Part shown: positions 35,571 through 48,003 of the stretch, piece after piece
How positions within the stretch are numbered: position 1 is the first letter of the stretch
How the letters are laid out: the number at the start of each line of letters is the position of its first letter
Assembly: GCF_905171765.1 (NCBI RefSeq)
Contig: NC_053392.1
Coordinates: 338,737,010-338,801,009, forward strand
Length of the DNA: 64,000 bases
Reading direction: 5' to 3'
Source: Bufo bufo
Lineage: Eukaryota > Chordata > Amphibia > Anura > Bufonidae
Notes under the pieces: model-generated
Database searches by the model: none
What the model saw: only the letters and a program-made list of their open reading frames with translations
Told to the model about the DNA's origin: nothing
Translations under genes and position numbers: made by a program

Positions 35571-37192
35571 CAGTTGCAAGAAAAAGTATGTGAACCCTTT
35601 GGAATTATATGGATTTCTGCACAAATTGGTCATAAAATGTGATCTGATCTTCATCTAAGTCACAACAATAGACAATTGCAGTCTGCTTAAACTAATAACA
35701 CACAAAGAATTAAATTTTACCATGTTTTTATTTAACACACCATGTAAACATTCACAGTGCAGGTAGAAAAAGTATGTGAACCCCTAGACAAATGACCTCT
35801 CCAAGAGCTAATTGGAGTGAGGTGTCAGCCAACTGGAGTCCAATCAATGAGATGAGATTGGAGGTGTTGGTTACAGCTGCCCTGCCCTATAAAAAACACA
35901 CACCAGTTCTGGGTTTGCTTTTCACAAGAAGCATTGCCTTATGTGAATGATACCTCGCACAAAAGAGCTCTCAGAAGACCTACGATTAAGAATTGTTGAC
36001 TTTCATAAAGCTGGAAAGGGTTATAAAAGTATCTCCAAAAACCTTGCTGTTCATCAGTCCACAGTAAGACAAATTGTCTATAAATGGAGAAAGTTCAGCA
36101 CTGCTGCTACTCTCCCTAGGAGTGGCCATCCTGTAAAGATGACTGCAAGAGCACAGTGCAGACTGCTCAATGAGGTGAAGAAGAATCCTAGAGTGTCAGC
36201 TAAAGACTTACAAAAGTCTCTGGCATATGCTAACATCCCTGTTAGCGAATCTACGATACGTAAAACACTAAACAAGAATGGATTTCATGGCAGGATACCA
36301 CAGAGGAAGCCACTGCTGTCCAAAAAATACATTGCTGCACATTTACAGTTTGCACAAAAGCACCTGGATGTTCCACAGCAGTACCGGCAAAATATTCTGT
36401 GGACAGATGAAACCAAAGTTGAGTTGTTTAGAAGAAACACACAACACTATATGTAGAGAAAAAGAGGCACAGCACACCAACATCAAAACCTCATCCCAAC
36501 TGTGAAGTATGGTGGTGGGGGCATCATGGTTTGGGGCTGCTTTTGCTGCGTCAGGGCCTGGACGGATTGCTATCATCGAAGGAAAAATGAATTCCCAAGT
36601 TTATCAAGACATTTTGCAGGAAAACTTAAGGCCATCTGTCCACCAGCTGAAGCTCAACAGAAGATGGGTGTTGCAACAGGACAACAACCCAAAGCATAGA
36701 AGTAAATCAACAACAGAATGGCTTTAACAGAAGAAAATACGCCTTCTGGAGTGGCCCAGTCAGAGTCCTGACCTCAACCCGATTGAGATGCTGTGGCATG
36801 ACCTCAAGAAAGCGATTCACACCAGACATCCCAAGAATATTGCTGAACTGAAACAGTTCTGTAAAGACAAATGGTCTGGAATTACTCCTGACCGTTGTGC
36901 ACGTCTGATCTGCAACGACAGGAAACGTTTGGTTGAAGTTATTGCTGCCAAAGGAGGTTCAACCAGTTACTAAATCCAAGGGTTCACATACTTTTGCCAC
37001 CTGCACTGTGAATGTTTACATGGCGTGTTCAATAAAAACATGGTAACATTTAATTCTTTGTGTGTTATTAGTTTAAGCAGACTGTGATTGTCTATTGTGG
37101 TGACTTAGATGAAGATCAGATCACATTTTATGACCAATTTGTGCAGAAATCCATATCATTCCAAAGGGTTCACATACTTTTTCTTGCAACTG
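35571..37192 (+). mobile_element. Tc1-like transposon with long IR/DR repeats
   Basis: A 1622-bp element with terminal inverted repeats of about 215 bp, starting CAGTTGCAAGAAAAAGTATGTGAACCC. TA lies on both sides (35569-35570, 37193-37194). Each inverted repeat contains an inner direct repeat of the end (AGAAAAAGTATGTGAACCCCT near 35766; GGGTTCACATACTTTTGCCACC near 36979), the IR/DR arrangement of Sleeping Beauty-like elements. The transposase frame is broken at three places. Confidence 0.95.
35947..36975 (+). pseudogene. Tc1-like transposase, two stops and a frameshift
   Basis: Starts [20 protein letters not shown] with paired helix-turn-helix domains (about residues 1-110). The catalytic domain follows: Asp in LWTDETK, Asp in QQDNNPKH and Glu in DLNPIEMLW (34 residues between the last two). 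Lesions: TAG at 36454-36456, a one-base shift in the T run near 36541 (GGCTGCTTTTGC), and TAA at 36725-36727. After each, the correct sequence continues in the next open frame, ending KGGSTSY before the TAA at 36973. No product expected. Confidence 0.92.
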
Positions 37193-37396
37193 TATAGATC
37201 CCTGTTAAAGGCAAACAATTTACTGCAATAGGTGTCGCATAAAGCAGCCATAGGAAACCTGGAAGGAACTAAATCAATGGTTTAGCACAGTGTGCAAAAC
37301 AGGGAGTAACTAAAACAAGGTCTATATAAAACTGATACACTTTGTTATGCCTAGTGCTGTGAGTGACGAAGCGATGAATGAATGAATTCTCTCTTA

Positions 37397-38163
37397 GGGC
37401 TCTTTCACACCTGCGTTATTGTCTTCCGGCATAGAGTTCCGTCGTCGGGGCTCTATGCCGGAAGAATCCTGATCAGGATTATCCTAATGCATTCTGAATG
37501 GAGAGTAATCCGTTCAGGATGCATCAGGATGTCTTCAGTTCCGGTACGGAACGTTTGTTGGCCGGAGAAAATACCGCAGCATGCTGCGCTTTTTGCTCCG
37601 GCCAAAAATCCGGAACACTTGCCGCAAGGCCGGATCCGGAATTAATGCCCATTGGAAGGCATTGATCCGGATCCGGCCTTAAGCTAAACGTCGTTTCGGC
37701 GCATTGCCGGAGCCGACATTTAGCTTTTTCAGAGTGGTTACCATGGCTGCCGGGACGCTAAAGTCCTGACAGCCATGGTAAGTGTAGCGGGGAGCGGGGG
37801 AGCAGTGTACTTACCGTCCGTGCGGCTCCCCGGGCGCTCCAGAGTGACGTCAGGGCGCCCCAAGCGCATGGATCACGTGATCGCATGGATCACGTCATCC
37901 ATGCGCATGGGGCGCTCTGACGTCATTCTGGAGCGCCCGGGGAGCCGCACGGACTGTAAGTATACCGCTCCCCCGCTCCCCGCTCCTACTATGGCAACCA
38001 GGACTTTAATAGCGTCCTGGGTGCCATAGTAACACTGAAAGCATTTGGAAGACGGTTCCGTCTTCAAATGCTTTCAGTACACTTGCGTTTTTCCGGATCC
38101 GGAGTGTAATTCCGGCAAGTGGAGTACACGCCGGATCCGGACAACGCAAGTGTGAAAGAGGCC
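37397..38163. mobile_element. Harbinger-type MITE, TTA duplication (copy A)
   Basis: A 767-bp element: left end GGGCTCTTTCACAC, right end GTGTGAAAGAGGCC, TTA on both sides (37394-37396, 38164-38166). The interior is an extended hairpin with TCCGGATCC words and a centre at GGATCACGTGATCGCATGGATCACGTCATCC. Copy B at 41986-42753 is nearly identical. Confidence 0.88.
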
Positions 38164-38166
38164 TTA

Positions 38167-38684
38167 GGCATTCTTTGAATCCTGCTGTCATGCACTAACA
38201 CAGTACATTTGCTTTACTAGGAGTGTTCCTTTAGGAAAATATTGCCTAAAACTGATATCCTAATTTTCTATTAGGCACTTCAGAAGATCAAACTGATAGA
38301 GCGTAATCATTTGGTGCTACTTATTTCCAAAACGATAAAATGCCTAAACACCATGCACATTTCCATTTCTGAAATGCAATTACGAGCAAAAATATTCAGA
38401 ACGCTCAGGAATACCAAATCTGTTTGTTGGCGCTATACAGACTACTTCAACACTGGTGAATCTACTGCTAGTGGACTAAGTGTAGACAGTATAGCATCAA
38501 AGCCATGAGTTAATGTGAGAAATATAACAGCACTGTCTACAGCTGTAATACAGTAGTCATCCTCATCGATACTGATGGGGGGGATGATGACTGCTGTAGA
38601 CAGTGCTGTTTTAGTTAGAGCTGCATAATCTAACAGTTGTGACTCTGTCTGCTACAAGGACAGTTATGGAAACATCACTGGGCA
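38167..38684. other. Unassigned intron sequence
   Basis: No gene. A hairpin at about 38530-38612 (AACAGCACTGTCTACAGCTGTAATACAGTAGTCATC against GATGACTGCTGTAGACAGTGCTGTT) is the only structure I see. Confidence 0.45.
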
Positions 38685-38685
38685 T

Positions 38686-39470
38686 ATAGTAACATAGTAA
38701 CATAGTACATAAGGCCGAAAAAAGACATTTGTCCATCCAGTTCGGCCTGTTATCCTGCAAGTTGATCCAGAGGAAGGCAAAAAAAAACCTGTGAGGTAGA
38801 AGCCAATTTTCCTCACTTTAGGGGATTAAAAATTCCTTCCCGACTCCAATCAGGCAATTAGAATAACTCCCTGGATCAACGACCCCTCTCTAGTAGCTAT
38901 AGCCTGTAATATTATTACACTCCAGAAATACATCCAGGCCCCTCTTGAATTCCTTTATTGTACTCACCATCACCACCTCCTCAGGCAGAGAGTTCCATAG
39001 TCTCACTGCTCTTACCGTAAAGAATCCTTTTCTATGTTTGTGTACAAACCTTCTTTCCTCCAGACGCAGAGGATGTCCCCTCGTCACAGTTACAGTCCTG
39101 GGGATAAATAGATGATGGGATAGATCTCTGTACTGACCCCCTGATATATTTATACATAGTAATTAGATCTCCCCTCAGTCGTCTTTTTTCTAACGTGAAT
39201 AACCCTAATTTTGATAATCTTTCAGGGTACTGTAGTTGCCCCATTCCAGTTATTACTTTAGTTGCCCTCCTCTGGACCCTCTCCAGCTCTGCTATGTCTG
39301 CCTTGTTCACTGGAGCCCAGAACTGTACACAGTACTCCATGTGTGGTCTGACTAATGATTTGTAAAGTAGTAGGAATATGTTCTCATCACGGGCATCTAT
39401 GCCCCTTCTGATGCAACCCATTATCTTATATAGAAAGCATATTGGCCAGAACTTCAGTCCCAACTCCTGC
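38686..39470 (-). mobile_element. CR1/L2-like LINE, 5'-truncated
   Basis: Minus-strand 3' part of a non-LTR retrotransposon. It encodes the region following the RT palm: LYKSLVRPHMEYCVQFWAPV, ELERVQRRATKVITG, LGLFTLEKRRLRGDLI and then LWNSLPEEVV. A single frameshift near 39080 separates the two open pieces. The 3' untranslated region carries AAGGCCGAAAAAAGACATTTGTCC and ends in a short ACATAGTA microsatellite (38686-38712), as in the CR1/L2 group, which lacks a poly-A tail. The 5' end is cut at about 39470. Confidence 0.85.
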
Positions 39471-41806
39471 AGAGAATCAGGTCATTTGCATAAAGGACTA
39501 TTATTATAAAGTGGCACTTCAGTCAGAAAGGGGTATTTTTGTAACGCAACATTCATAGAAAACTACTTTTTAAAGAATTTTTGCCTGTTTTTCTTTTCAA
39601 TTTTGGCAGTAGTATGCCATTAAAAATTAACTAAAAAATAGTGTGGTTCTTTAGAAGTCAGCACAAAAAGATACATCTCCTATATAGATAGATAACCCAG
39701 TGTTAAAATATTTCTGATAGTAGATTAAAGGGTTAAAGTCAGTTCAGTGCAATTACATGTAGCAATCACCTCCACAGTATAGGAAGGAGCAATCGCCAAT
39801 GCCATCCCTCGTCCCCATACAAAATCATTATTTGCCAGCAGCACACCGTGATTACGAGGCACGATCTGCTGCAAACAAATGATGATTTTTCTGCCTGCAT
39901 AATAGATGTGATTACCCGATGAACGGGCATTTGCTAACTCTGACTATCTACAGGATGCACTGCTTAATTCTGTTTCTTTAAAATAGTAGATTAGTAGAAT
40001 TAGGATGACAGTAAAACAGCTGTATCGTTCTCTTGATCGGCCAAGATAAACAAGCTCACAGAACAGCACTGCATTTGGGATAACGGTATGACAGCTATTG
40101 TTCTCTTGACAGGCCGAGATAAAGCTACTCACAGATGAACATTGCAACATGATGTGTGATACTCTGAGTTATTTATCCCCTTCTCTCTCTGGCCACAGTG
40201 GATGATCTGACTAAAGGCACATTTACACTGGCAGACAAGCAGCAGATTGTTGGGAAGGAAGCGTTCCTTCCCGACAGTCAGCTGCTCATTAAATGGAAGT
40301 AAAGCGCTGCTTTTACCTGCAGCGATCACCTCCATAATATGAAGATGAGGGATCGCTATTGCAATCGCTTGTCCTCATACAGCTGCATTATTTCGGGACA
40401 GCAGAGTAGTATTTAGACAGCACAATCTTCTACCCAGAAACAAGTATTTAGATGCCTATGCGAGATTGAGAAACAGCTCTCATTGTTTGAACACTGTTTG
40501 TGTGTGGATTAAATTAAATGTTCTGGACTGACGTTCTGCTGTTTGGCCACAAGATGCTGCTGTTTCTTAGGCACAGCTGACTGACTGCATATATATTTCT
40601 ATATTCATAAGAGGTGTGGTTTTATCAGAGCATGAGAAGGAGCAGCCGCCATCTTGGAATCGAGCCGAGGAACTGCAGCTGAGTGAAGTTGATCGTTGTC
40701 CAATACCAAGATCATGTCCAGGCAAAGGAGGATTGTTTCCAGGAAGGCTGACAAGAGCTAAGGAACAAAGCTGCATACTCTGCGGGACCTCATGATTGCT
40801 GGAGAGACTGGTTGTTCGGTTCAGAATCATCAGTGGATAAAGAGCAGACCCGGGTCAGCAAGATCATGCACGCAACTCAATGCAGTATTGGCGCCTAGAG
40901 ACTTAAACCAGGCCTGTAGTTAGCTAGTTAAGGTCTCTGCTTTGTGTCAGGTCTAAGGTGTTGCTACTGGTAATACAAGGAATCCATTACTAAAAGGGAC
41001 ATTGAACTTTTGAGAGCTGATAAACACCCTCACGAGTTCTATCCAGTTCAGCATTTTGCTCAGGAGTAATAATGAGGCACATGCTACCGGACCAGTTATA
41101 GGAGAGGTAATAATATAGAGCACAGTAAGATTGTAAACTGTTGTGTTGCACCGCAGGCCAGCTCGTACTAAGCACCCAAACAATTGTTCGTGTTTTCTTC
41201 AGGGTAATAATAGGTACCGCGAGGCAGTTTTAGTTGTGCCCGCTAGCAGGTAAATTACCGCAAAATTTCCGCTGGCATCCATCAGAGGGCGCCATGCTGT
41301 GCAACACAAGGGTCTCAGCCTTTGGGCTGGGTGTATGTAAACTTACTTTATGTTCTTAGCACTTGTGGTTGTGTTTATTATCATGTGTTGGTAAAATTCT
41401 GTTTTGGCAATAGCTCGTGCTGGAGTTGCTTTCCTCGTTCGTGACTTCCCTGTATTATGGGGAGCCCACCCTGGTACACGGCTTACAACTACACTAATAA
41501 CAGTTTCACCCAATGAACGAGAGAAATTTGATCTGCTGCACCTTTACATGGGCAGATTGCGGGGAACAAGCATTCACAGGAACCTGCACGATTATTGCAA
41601 GGTGTAAATCCACTTTAAAGTCAAGCGAGACTGGTTGCTGTGCTAAAAGTAAAAAAAAAAGGAGGAAATCAAGAACCAGGACAGAAAGTAGAATACATGA
41701 AAACCATCCACCTGTTTTTTGTAATAAGAAATAAAAAATAACACAGAATATTCACATATAGGCTGTTAATATGTGATAAAAATGTTGATGGTAGCGTTCC
41801 CTTTAA

Positions 41807-41810
<4 letters not shown>
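39471..41810. other. Unassigned intron sequence with decayed MITE-like pieces
   Basis: No gene. Repeated words such as AACAGCTGTATCGTTCTCTTGATCGGCCAAGATAAA (39996 and a near copy at 40090) mark a short tandem duplication. From 40200 to 40400 and 41500 to 41610 there are eroded MITE-like words (CATTTACACTGGCAG, AACCTGCACGATTATTGC). The stretch 40560-41330 has an LTR-like mix of CG-rich and AT-rich sequence, but I could not define ends. Confidence 0.3.

Positions 41811-41853
<43 letters not shown>
41811..41853. repeat. (AT)n microsatellite
   Basis: About 20 AT units directly before the left end of the Tc1 element, which inserted into it. The remainder of the tract continues after the element (43564-43589). 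Confidence 0.95.
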
Positions 41854-41856
<3 letters not shown>

Positions 41857-41985
41857 TACAGACCAAAAGTTTGGACACACCTTCTCAATCAAAGAGTTTT
41901 CTTTATTTTCATGACTATGAAAATTGTAGATTCACACTGAAGGCATCAAAACTATGAATTAACACATGTGGAATTATATACATAA

Positions 41986-42753
41986 CGGCTCTTTCACACT
42001 TGCGTTCTTGTCTTCCGGCATAGAGTTCCGTCGTCGGGGCTCTATGCCGGAAGAATCCTGATCAGGATTATCCTAATGCATTCTGAATGGAGAGAAATCT
42101 GTTCAGGATGCATCAGGATGTCTTCAGTTCCGGAACGGAACGTTTTTTGGCCGGAGAAAATACTGCAGCATGCTGCGCTTTTTGCTCCGGCCAAAAATCC
42201 GGAACACTTGCCGCAAGGCCGGATCCGGAATTAATGCCCATTGGAAGGCATTGATCCGGACCCGGCCTTAAGCTAAACGTCGTTTCGGCGCATTGCCGGA
42301 GCCGACATTTAGCTTTTTCTGAATGGTTACCATGGCTGCCGGGACGCTAAAGTCCTGGCAGCCATGGTAAAGTGTAGCGGGGAGCGGGGGAGCAGCATAC
42401 TTACCGTCCGTGCGGCTCCCTGGGCGCTCCCGAGTGACGTCAGGGCGCCCCAAGCACATGGATCACGTGTTCGCATGGATCACGTCATCCATGCACATGG
42501 GGCGCTCTGACGTCATTCTGGAGCGCCCCGGGAGCCGCACGGACTGTAAGTATACCGCTCCCCCGCTCCCCGCTCCTACTATGGCAACCAGGACTTTAAT
42601 AGCGTCCTGGGTGCCATAGTAACACTGAAAGCATTTGGAAGACGGTTCCGTCTTCAAATGCTTTCAGTACACTTGCGTTTTTCCGGATCCGGAGTGTAAT
42701 TCCGGCAAGTGGAGTACACGCCGGATCCGGACAACGCAAGTGTGAAAGAGGCC
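41986..42753. mobile_element. Harbinger-type MITE, TAA/TTA duplication (copy B)
   Basis: Nearly identical to copy A at 37397-38163 (768 versus 767 bp); differences by eye are isolated substitutions. First base C where copy A has G. Flanks TAA (41983-41985) and TTA (42754-42756). The intact right inverted repeat of the Tc1 element reads TAACAAACAAG at the corresponding point, so the empty site is known. Confidence 0.9.
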
Positions 42754-43036
42754 TTACAAACAAGTGTGAAACAACTGAAAATATGTCATATTCTAGGTTC
42801 TTCAAAGTAGCCACCTTTTGCTTTGATTACTGCTTTGCACACTCTTGGCATTCTCTTGATGAGCTTCAAGAGGTAGTCCCCTGAAATGGTTTTCACTTCA
42901 CAGGTGTGCCCTGTCAGGTTTAATAAGTGGGATTTCTTGCCTTATAAATGGGGTTGGGACCATCAGTGGCGTTGAGGAGAAGTCAGGTGGATACACAGCT
43001 GATAGTCCTACTGAATAGGCTGTTAGAATTTGTATT

Positions 43037-43422
43037 ATGGCAAGAATAAAGCAGCCAAGTAAAGAAAAACGAGTGGCCATCATTACTTTAAGAAATGAAG
43101 GTCAGTCAGTCAGCCGAAAAATTGGGAAAACTTTGAAAGTAAGGGCTATTTGACCATGAAGGAGAGTGATGGGGTGCTGCGCCAGATGACCTGGCCTCCA
43201 CAGTCACCGGACCTAAACCCAATCGAGATGGTTTGGGGTGAGCTGGACCGCAGAGTGAAGGCAAAAGGGCCAACAAGTGCTAAGCATCTCTGCGAACTCC
43301 TTCAAGACTGTTGGAAGACCATTTCAGGGGACTACCTCTTGAAGCTCATCAAGAGAATGCCAAGAGTGTGCAAAGCAGTAATCAAAGCAAAAGGTGGCTA
43401 CTTTGAAGAACCTAGAATATGA
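43037..43422 (+). pseudogene. Deleted Tc1-like transposase
   Basis: N-terminal piece MARIKQPSKEKRVAIITLRN (43037 on; first helix-turn-helix) runs into the deletion after KIGKTLK and out of frame. The C-terminal piece starts near 43175 ([20 protein letters not shown], with the catalytic Glu) and ends KGGYFEEPRI at 43422. The two Asp residues and everything between are lost. Confidence 0.9.
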
Positions 43423-43589
43423 CATATTTTCAGTTGTTTCACACTTGTTTGTTATGTATATAATTCCACATGTGTTAATTCATAGTTTTGATGCCTTCAT
43501 AGTCATGAAAATAAAGAAAACTCTTTGAATGAGAAGGTGTGTCCAAACTTTTGGTCTGTACTGTATATATATATATATTTATATATATA

Positions 43590-44118
43590 TGTACTTGGAA
43601 TCATCGTGGATGGAAGTTATGTGTCGCCGAGGTTCCTGACCTCACTGAAGTAAGAGCCAGTATTTTATGTGTCAGCAGCAGCTATTGCTAATTGACACCT
43701 TGAGATTTAGCATGGCTGATCCGGGACTGCTCTTACTGGGAGTAGTCAAAGTGCAGGGTGGGTGACTTCTCCCCATGTTCCAGGCCGGGTTTTGCCAGGC
43801 ATAAAAACCAGCCAGCACTGCCAGTCACTGACAGTGGAGCTGAGGAGTCTGAGTGCTGTGAACTGAGGGCTGTGCTGGGATTTGAGGTTTGAGCCAGGCT
43901 GGAGGACTCAGGCCACTCTAAAGGTGAACTGACTTTTATTGTTTATGGACTTTCCTTGTGTGTGAACAAACACCAAGCCACCTGCGTTTTGTGATACACC
44001 TTATCTGCATTTTGTTATACACCAATGTGTGAATAAACACCGCTGTTTGATTCAAGAACTGTGTACTTTGCCTCTATACTGCATCCGCTAGTCCTAACTA
44101 CCAGAGCGGATCCCCACA
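43590..44118 (+). mobile_element. Solo LTR of an LTR retrotransposon
   Basis: Starts TGTACTTGG and ends GGATCCCCACA, in TG...CA form, 529 bp. ATATA on both sides (43585-43589, 44119-44123) is the expected 5-bp duplication, but the left side is a (TA)n tract so it is weak evidence. A TATA-like CATAAAAACC at about 43800 is followed by a candidate poly-A signal AATAAACACC near 44033. No internal retroelement sequence follows, so recombination between LTRs is the simplest reading. Confidence 0.6.
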
Positions 44119-44123
44119 ATATA

Positions 44124-47100
44124 TTCACTATAACAAAATAATACCTATAAGCTTTATGGTTTTATCTATACATCTGAATATCTCAAATAAGATTATATGA
44201 ATTAAATATATATGAAAAGTAAATGAAATAGCTACAATTTGAAGGGGTTTTAAAATGTTTCATTTAGGCTCATCTACATTACTAAGATTTTTTATTTTAT
44301 TTACATGGAGTGAAAATGTGGTCCCTGGGTGGAGAAAGTGAACAAACACATATCTATAAAGCAGTCTACAGATGTTTTTCAAATGGTATATCCATTCACT
44401 AAGATGCATCATCATAACAAACATACAGGAAGGGTCCAAGCCTGGTACCCCAATGCTGGTAGAGAAATAGAAAAAAAACTGCTCCACCTGTGAAGGTGCA
44501 AGCAGTCTTACCAGACCACAAAAGCAACTGGGATCAGCACGAATATCCCGGTCAATCAATCCGGATGAGTCAGGTGTAGGCCGGATTCGAGGTCATACGG
44601 TGGGGGTGGCGTCTGTACAGGCGATGCAGAGCTGTACCCTATCTAACCCTGTAAGAAGGGGAAGGGGGCTGTTTCCATTCTGCCTATCTACACAGAGCAC
44701 CCGCCCGATAGGGGCGACCCCTTCCGGATACCTGTCCCTATCCCGGAACTGATCCCTAGTGCGGAAAAATAATAAACATTACCAGTTAGAGTTCCTTATG
44801 ACCTCCCGACGTGGCACGTTTCTGTCCGTGTCGACTCTTCAGGGGAAAAGATGGTGCAAAAAGGAAAAGGACAACAAAAAAAGAAGACTGCAGGTGTAGA
44901 TCCTGCAGCAATAACTGGTACAAGTAAAAAAATCTTGTATTTGTCACCCCTGGTGTTGGGATGCAATTATGCAAAGGAGATGATAATCCAGTGCTGGTCG
45001 GTGTATGAGGATATAGTGGTCCTCTATTTGGTAGAGCCCCTATGGTTGGGGGAAATAACATGACACTCTACCAGCCGCGATAATACACTTATCTGTAGGG
45101 TTTAAATAGTACCTGTGCGCGCCTTTGCTAGAAGGACCGCCTCTCCGGCGTCTGACGTCAAACGCGAGCGCCACTCGCGACGTCAGACCCAGGCGCCGCA
45201 TCACATGGTACGGGCGGCCAATCATCCGATGTGAGAAGGCGGCACATACGGTTGCCTAGAAACTGGTAAATAGGAAACCACATGGGACGTGCATGGATCT
45301 CGCGCGTCTATGGTAACGCTGCAAACACAATCGCAGCATGTCTATCATGGCATTTTTTACAGGACAACTAGAAACAGGGCTCTCTGAAGAGAGTACTCGA
45401 AACATCATATAGATGCATCTTAGTGGTGTGTTTTAGCTGCACATTGAAATAAAAGTTATATTTTAATAATTGTATTCCCCCTTAGAGGGCCCCTTCTGCA
45501 TTGAACTATTGGAATACCAGTGAGGCCCACACACATTGGAGCTTCAATTGTATTGTATGTCCATTCAGCAGTTAGTCTTTACAAGCTAAAAGCAAATTTG
45601 ATTGATCTGCATTCTCATAGATGTAAAAACAGATGGTTGTAAATCTTATTTTTATTCTCACAAAAATAACAGCCCAACAAACCGCTATACTGATTCTGTA
45701 TACATCACATCATGATAAGGAAGTCACAACTGTTAAAGAGGAATGACGTTGTACTACAATTCTGTAGACCGAACAATAAAGGCCTGTTATCTCACTGGAG
45801 CATATTCTGTGCTAGTAACAATGCAATGGAATCATTTCAATGGGGGGAAGTCTATCCATTGAAATAAAAATATATATTCCCTGTTATTTCATAAACAGGA
45901 AAATGCTGGGCGATGTTTTTAGCAAATGAAAGAACTCCAACTAGTATTGCTTTAGTAGACTAAGAACACTGCATTAATTTGCAAAACTTGCCCGAGGTCA
46001 CGATATAACCAATTGATTCAAATACAGTAATATGCTGCTTTTCCAGCACAAAACATGGTACCAGAATAATAGATTTTACTAAAGCATCAATGTTATTAAT
46101 TTACCAGCAAAACGAAGGAAAATGTTAAAGCCTAGTAGTACACATGACGTATATCGACACTGAAAACTTGGGGCTATAGGGGATTCCAGATCAATTTCAT
46201 GTTTCAATGCAAATCCAAATTTCATATTTTCACCTGAATACTCCTTAAGGGGCTGGGGTGTATCACTATTATTGTCCTTGGCCATAATTGCCCATTTTCC
46301 CAGAAATCAAACAAGTTTATAATCTTAAACTGGTCATGTACAAGAGATAAAAGTTGGCCGGTCTTTTGAAAAACTAGCACAAATGATTGTTCTTGATGGC
46401 TGATGGAAGACTCTTGTCTGCCAGAAATGTAATTGGCCAAGCTGGAAAATTCTGGCAATTGTTTGCCTAAAATGAATGCTTATGGCATGATCAATTATGA
46501 CCAATCAATTTTTAAATTCAGCTGATCATTTGCCATTGTGCTCAAAAACCAGGGAGTCAGTACGAACAATTCCACGTATGACTTTATATTCACCCTTGGC
46601 AGTCTGTGGGCAAATGTAGGCATTACAGCCCATACAATCCAGGTATACTTTACATACATAAAGTAAAGTTAGTAACACGTTTCAGAGGAGTCTGAATGGC
46701 CTAATGTTCACAGGTATGCACCACTGCTCCATACAATGTTTAAAAGCCTGACTGAGACAGCCGAGTACTTTCTTTCAAAGAATGTTCCCAAAAAGATCTT
46801 TTGTTCATCTCCCAGTTTCACTGAACATGTATGGACAGTTTGAACAACTGTAACAGTCAATATGGACTAAAATGTGTATGGTCATGTCTGCGAAACAAAC
46901 ATTCACCAGATAATTGTATGTTCAACCATCATCCAACTCCTATCCAAGGTGTATAGCCAGCTTAAGTATGCAAAGCACTGGAGCAAGTTCTATATAGAAA
47001 GCAACGAACCATCCTTGTATTTTGCTACATAAACTGTTATTGACCCTATAGTGTTAAGAGATTAAACAATGTGTAAAGAATAGACTCAAACTACATTCCC

Positions 47101-47329
47101 ATAGGAACAATTCCCTAGTTGCTTGCTGCTTTCCTTAGCCCATTATTCATTGTTCTACCTCACAGAAAAACTCTACAAAACTCTGATAGCATACCACAAG
47201 CAGTCTACACTAAGCCACTCATATTTTTGTGAACGCAATGGAAATATCGTCCTTTTCCAAAAACCAATTTGACGATTGCATGTCATGCTCATGTTCATAA
47301 CTAACAAAAACTCAAGTGGTTCAGTTCTA
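44124..47329. other. Intron sequence, possible PLE 3' region at 44560-45470
   Basis: No gene. Between 44560 and 45300 it is CG-rich (GACGTCAAACGCGAGCGCC). It then passes GGGCTCTCTGAAGAGAGTACTCGAAACATC (about 45376-45410) and ATTGAAATAAAAG, an arrangement like the 3' part of the PLE copies at 18-22 kb and 51 kb. That is resemblance only. 45470-47329 is unassigned; words AGATCTTTCTTTGAAAGAACATTCCC near 29040 and TTTCTTTCAAAGAATGTTCCC near 46765 suggest a shared old repeat. Confidence 0.3.
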
Positions 47330-47690
47330 GAAACATAGAATGTGTCGGCAGATAAGAACCATTTGGCCCATCTAGTCTGCCCAATATACTGAATACTATG
47401 AATAGCCCCTGGCCCTATCTTATATGAAGGATGGCCTTATGCCTATCCCATGCATGCTTAAACTCCTTCACTGTATTTGCAGCTACCACCTCTGCAGGAA
47501 GGCTATTCCATGCATCCACTACTCTCTCAGTAAAGTAATACTTCCTGATATTACTTTTAAACCTTTGCCCCTCTAATTTAAAACTATGTCCTCTTGCAGC
47601 AGTTTTTCTTCTTTTAAATATTCTCTCCTCTTTTAGTTCTAAGCAGCTTCTCTGAGATTTAGTAAATAAGAATAAAAAGTTGAGCACCTA
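47330..47690 (-). mobile_element. CR1/L2-like LINE fragment (second family)
   Basis: Minus-strand C-terminal end: LELKEERIFKRRKTAARGHS, FKLEGQRFKSNIRKYYFTE and then VVDAWNSLPAEVVAANTVKEF in one frame, stop near 47415, then a 3' untranslated tail with GGGCCAAATGGTTCTTATCTGCCGACA. The WNSLPAEVV block matches WNSLPEEVV of the LINE at 38686, but the rest differs. 5'-truncated at about 47650. Confidence 0.8.
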
Positions 47691-47999
47691 AAGTGCTCAC
47701 AGTAATGTGCTTTGCGTAAAATTTAAAGTGCAACTCCAGTTATGTACATTCATTTATATATTACATAATTTTGTTGCCAATCCTTCCCTAATCTGATACT
47801 GTGCCATTGGCTGTCCAGTATCCATGAAGAAAGAAAATTTAGCAAGAATCTACACCAGTTTTCTGGCTTTGAAAAGTTGAAAATTTTGGCACAGGTCCTG
47901 GTTTGCAACTAAAGTTTTTAGGTGTATCTGACAACCTCACGACTTTCCAAAAAGTTGGTGGGGGATGGATGGGAGGAGACAGCCTGCACCCAGATTCAT
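47691..47999. other. Unassigned intron sequence
   Basis: No gene or repeat recognised. Confidence 0.35.
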
Positions 48000-48003
48000 T
48001 TAA

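Larger units (their letters stand above)
41854..43563 (+). mobile_element. Internally deleted Tc1-like element with a MITE in its left repeat
   Basis: Inverted ends start CAGTACAGACCAAAAGTTTGG on both sides and reach about 215 bp. A (TA)n tract flanks it (TA on the right, CA on the left, so one base changed). A Harbinger-type MITE (41986-42753) sits within the left inverted repeat, and about 600-700 bp of the transposase gene is missing near 43141. Without MITE and with the missing part it would be about 1.6 kb. It cannot mobilise itself. Confidence 0.92.

Noticed and set aside
40560..41330. Full LTR retrotransposon or LTR
   Set aside because: Texture is LTR-like but I found no TG...CA ends with a duplication, no tract or primer site.
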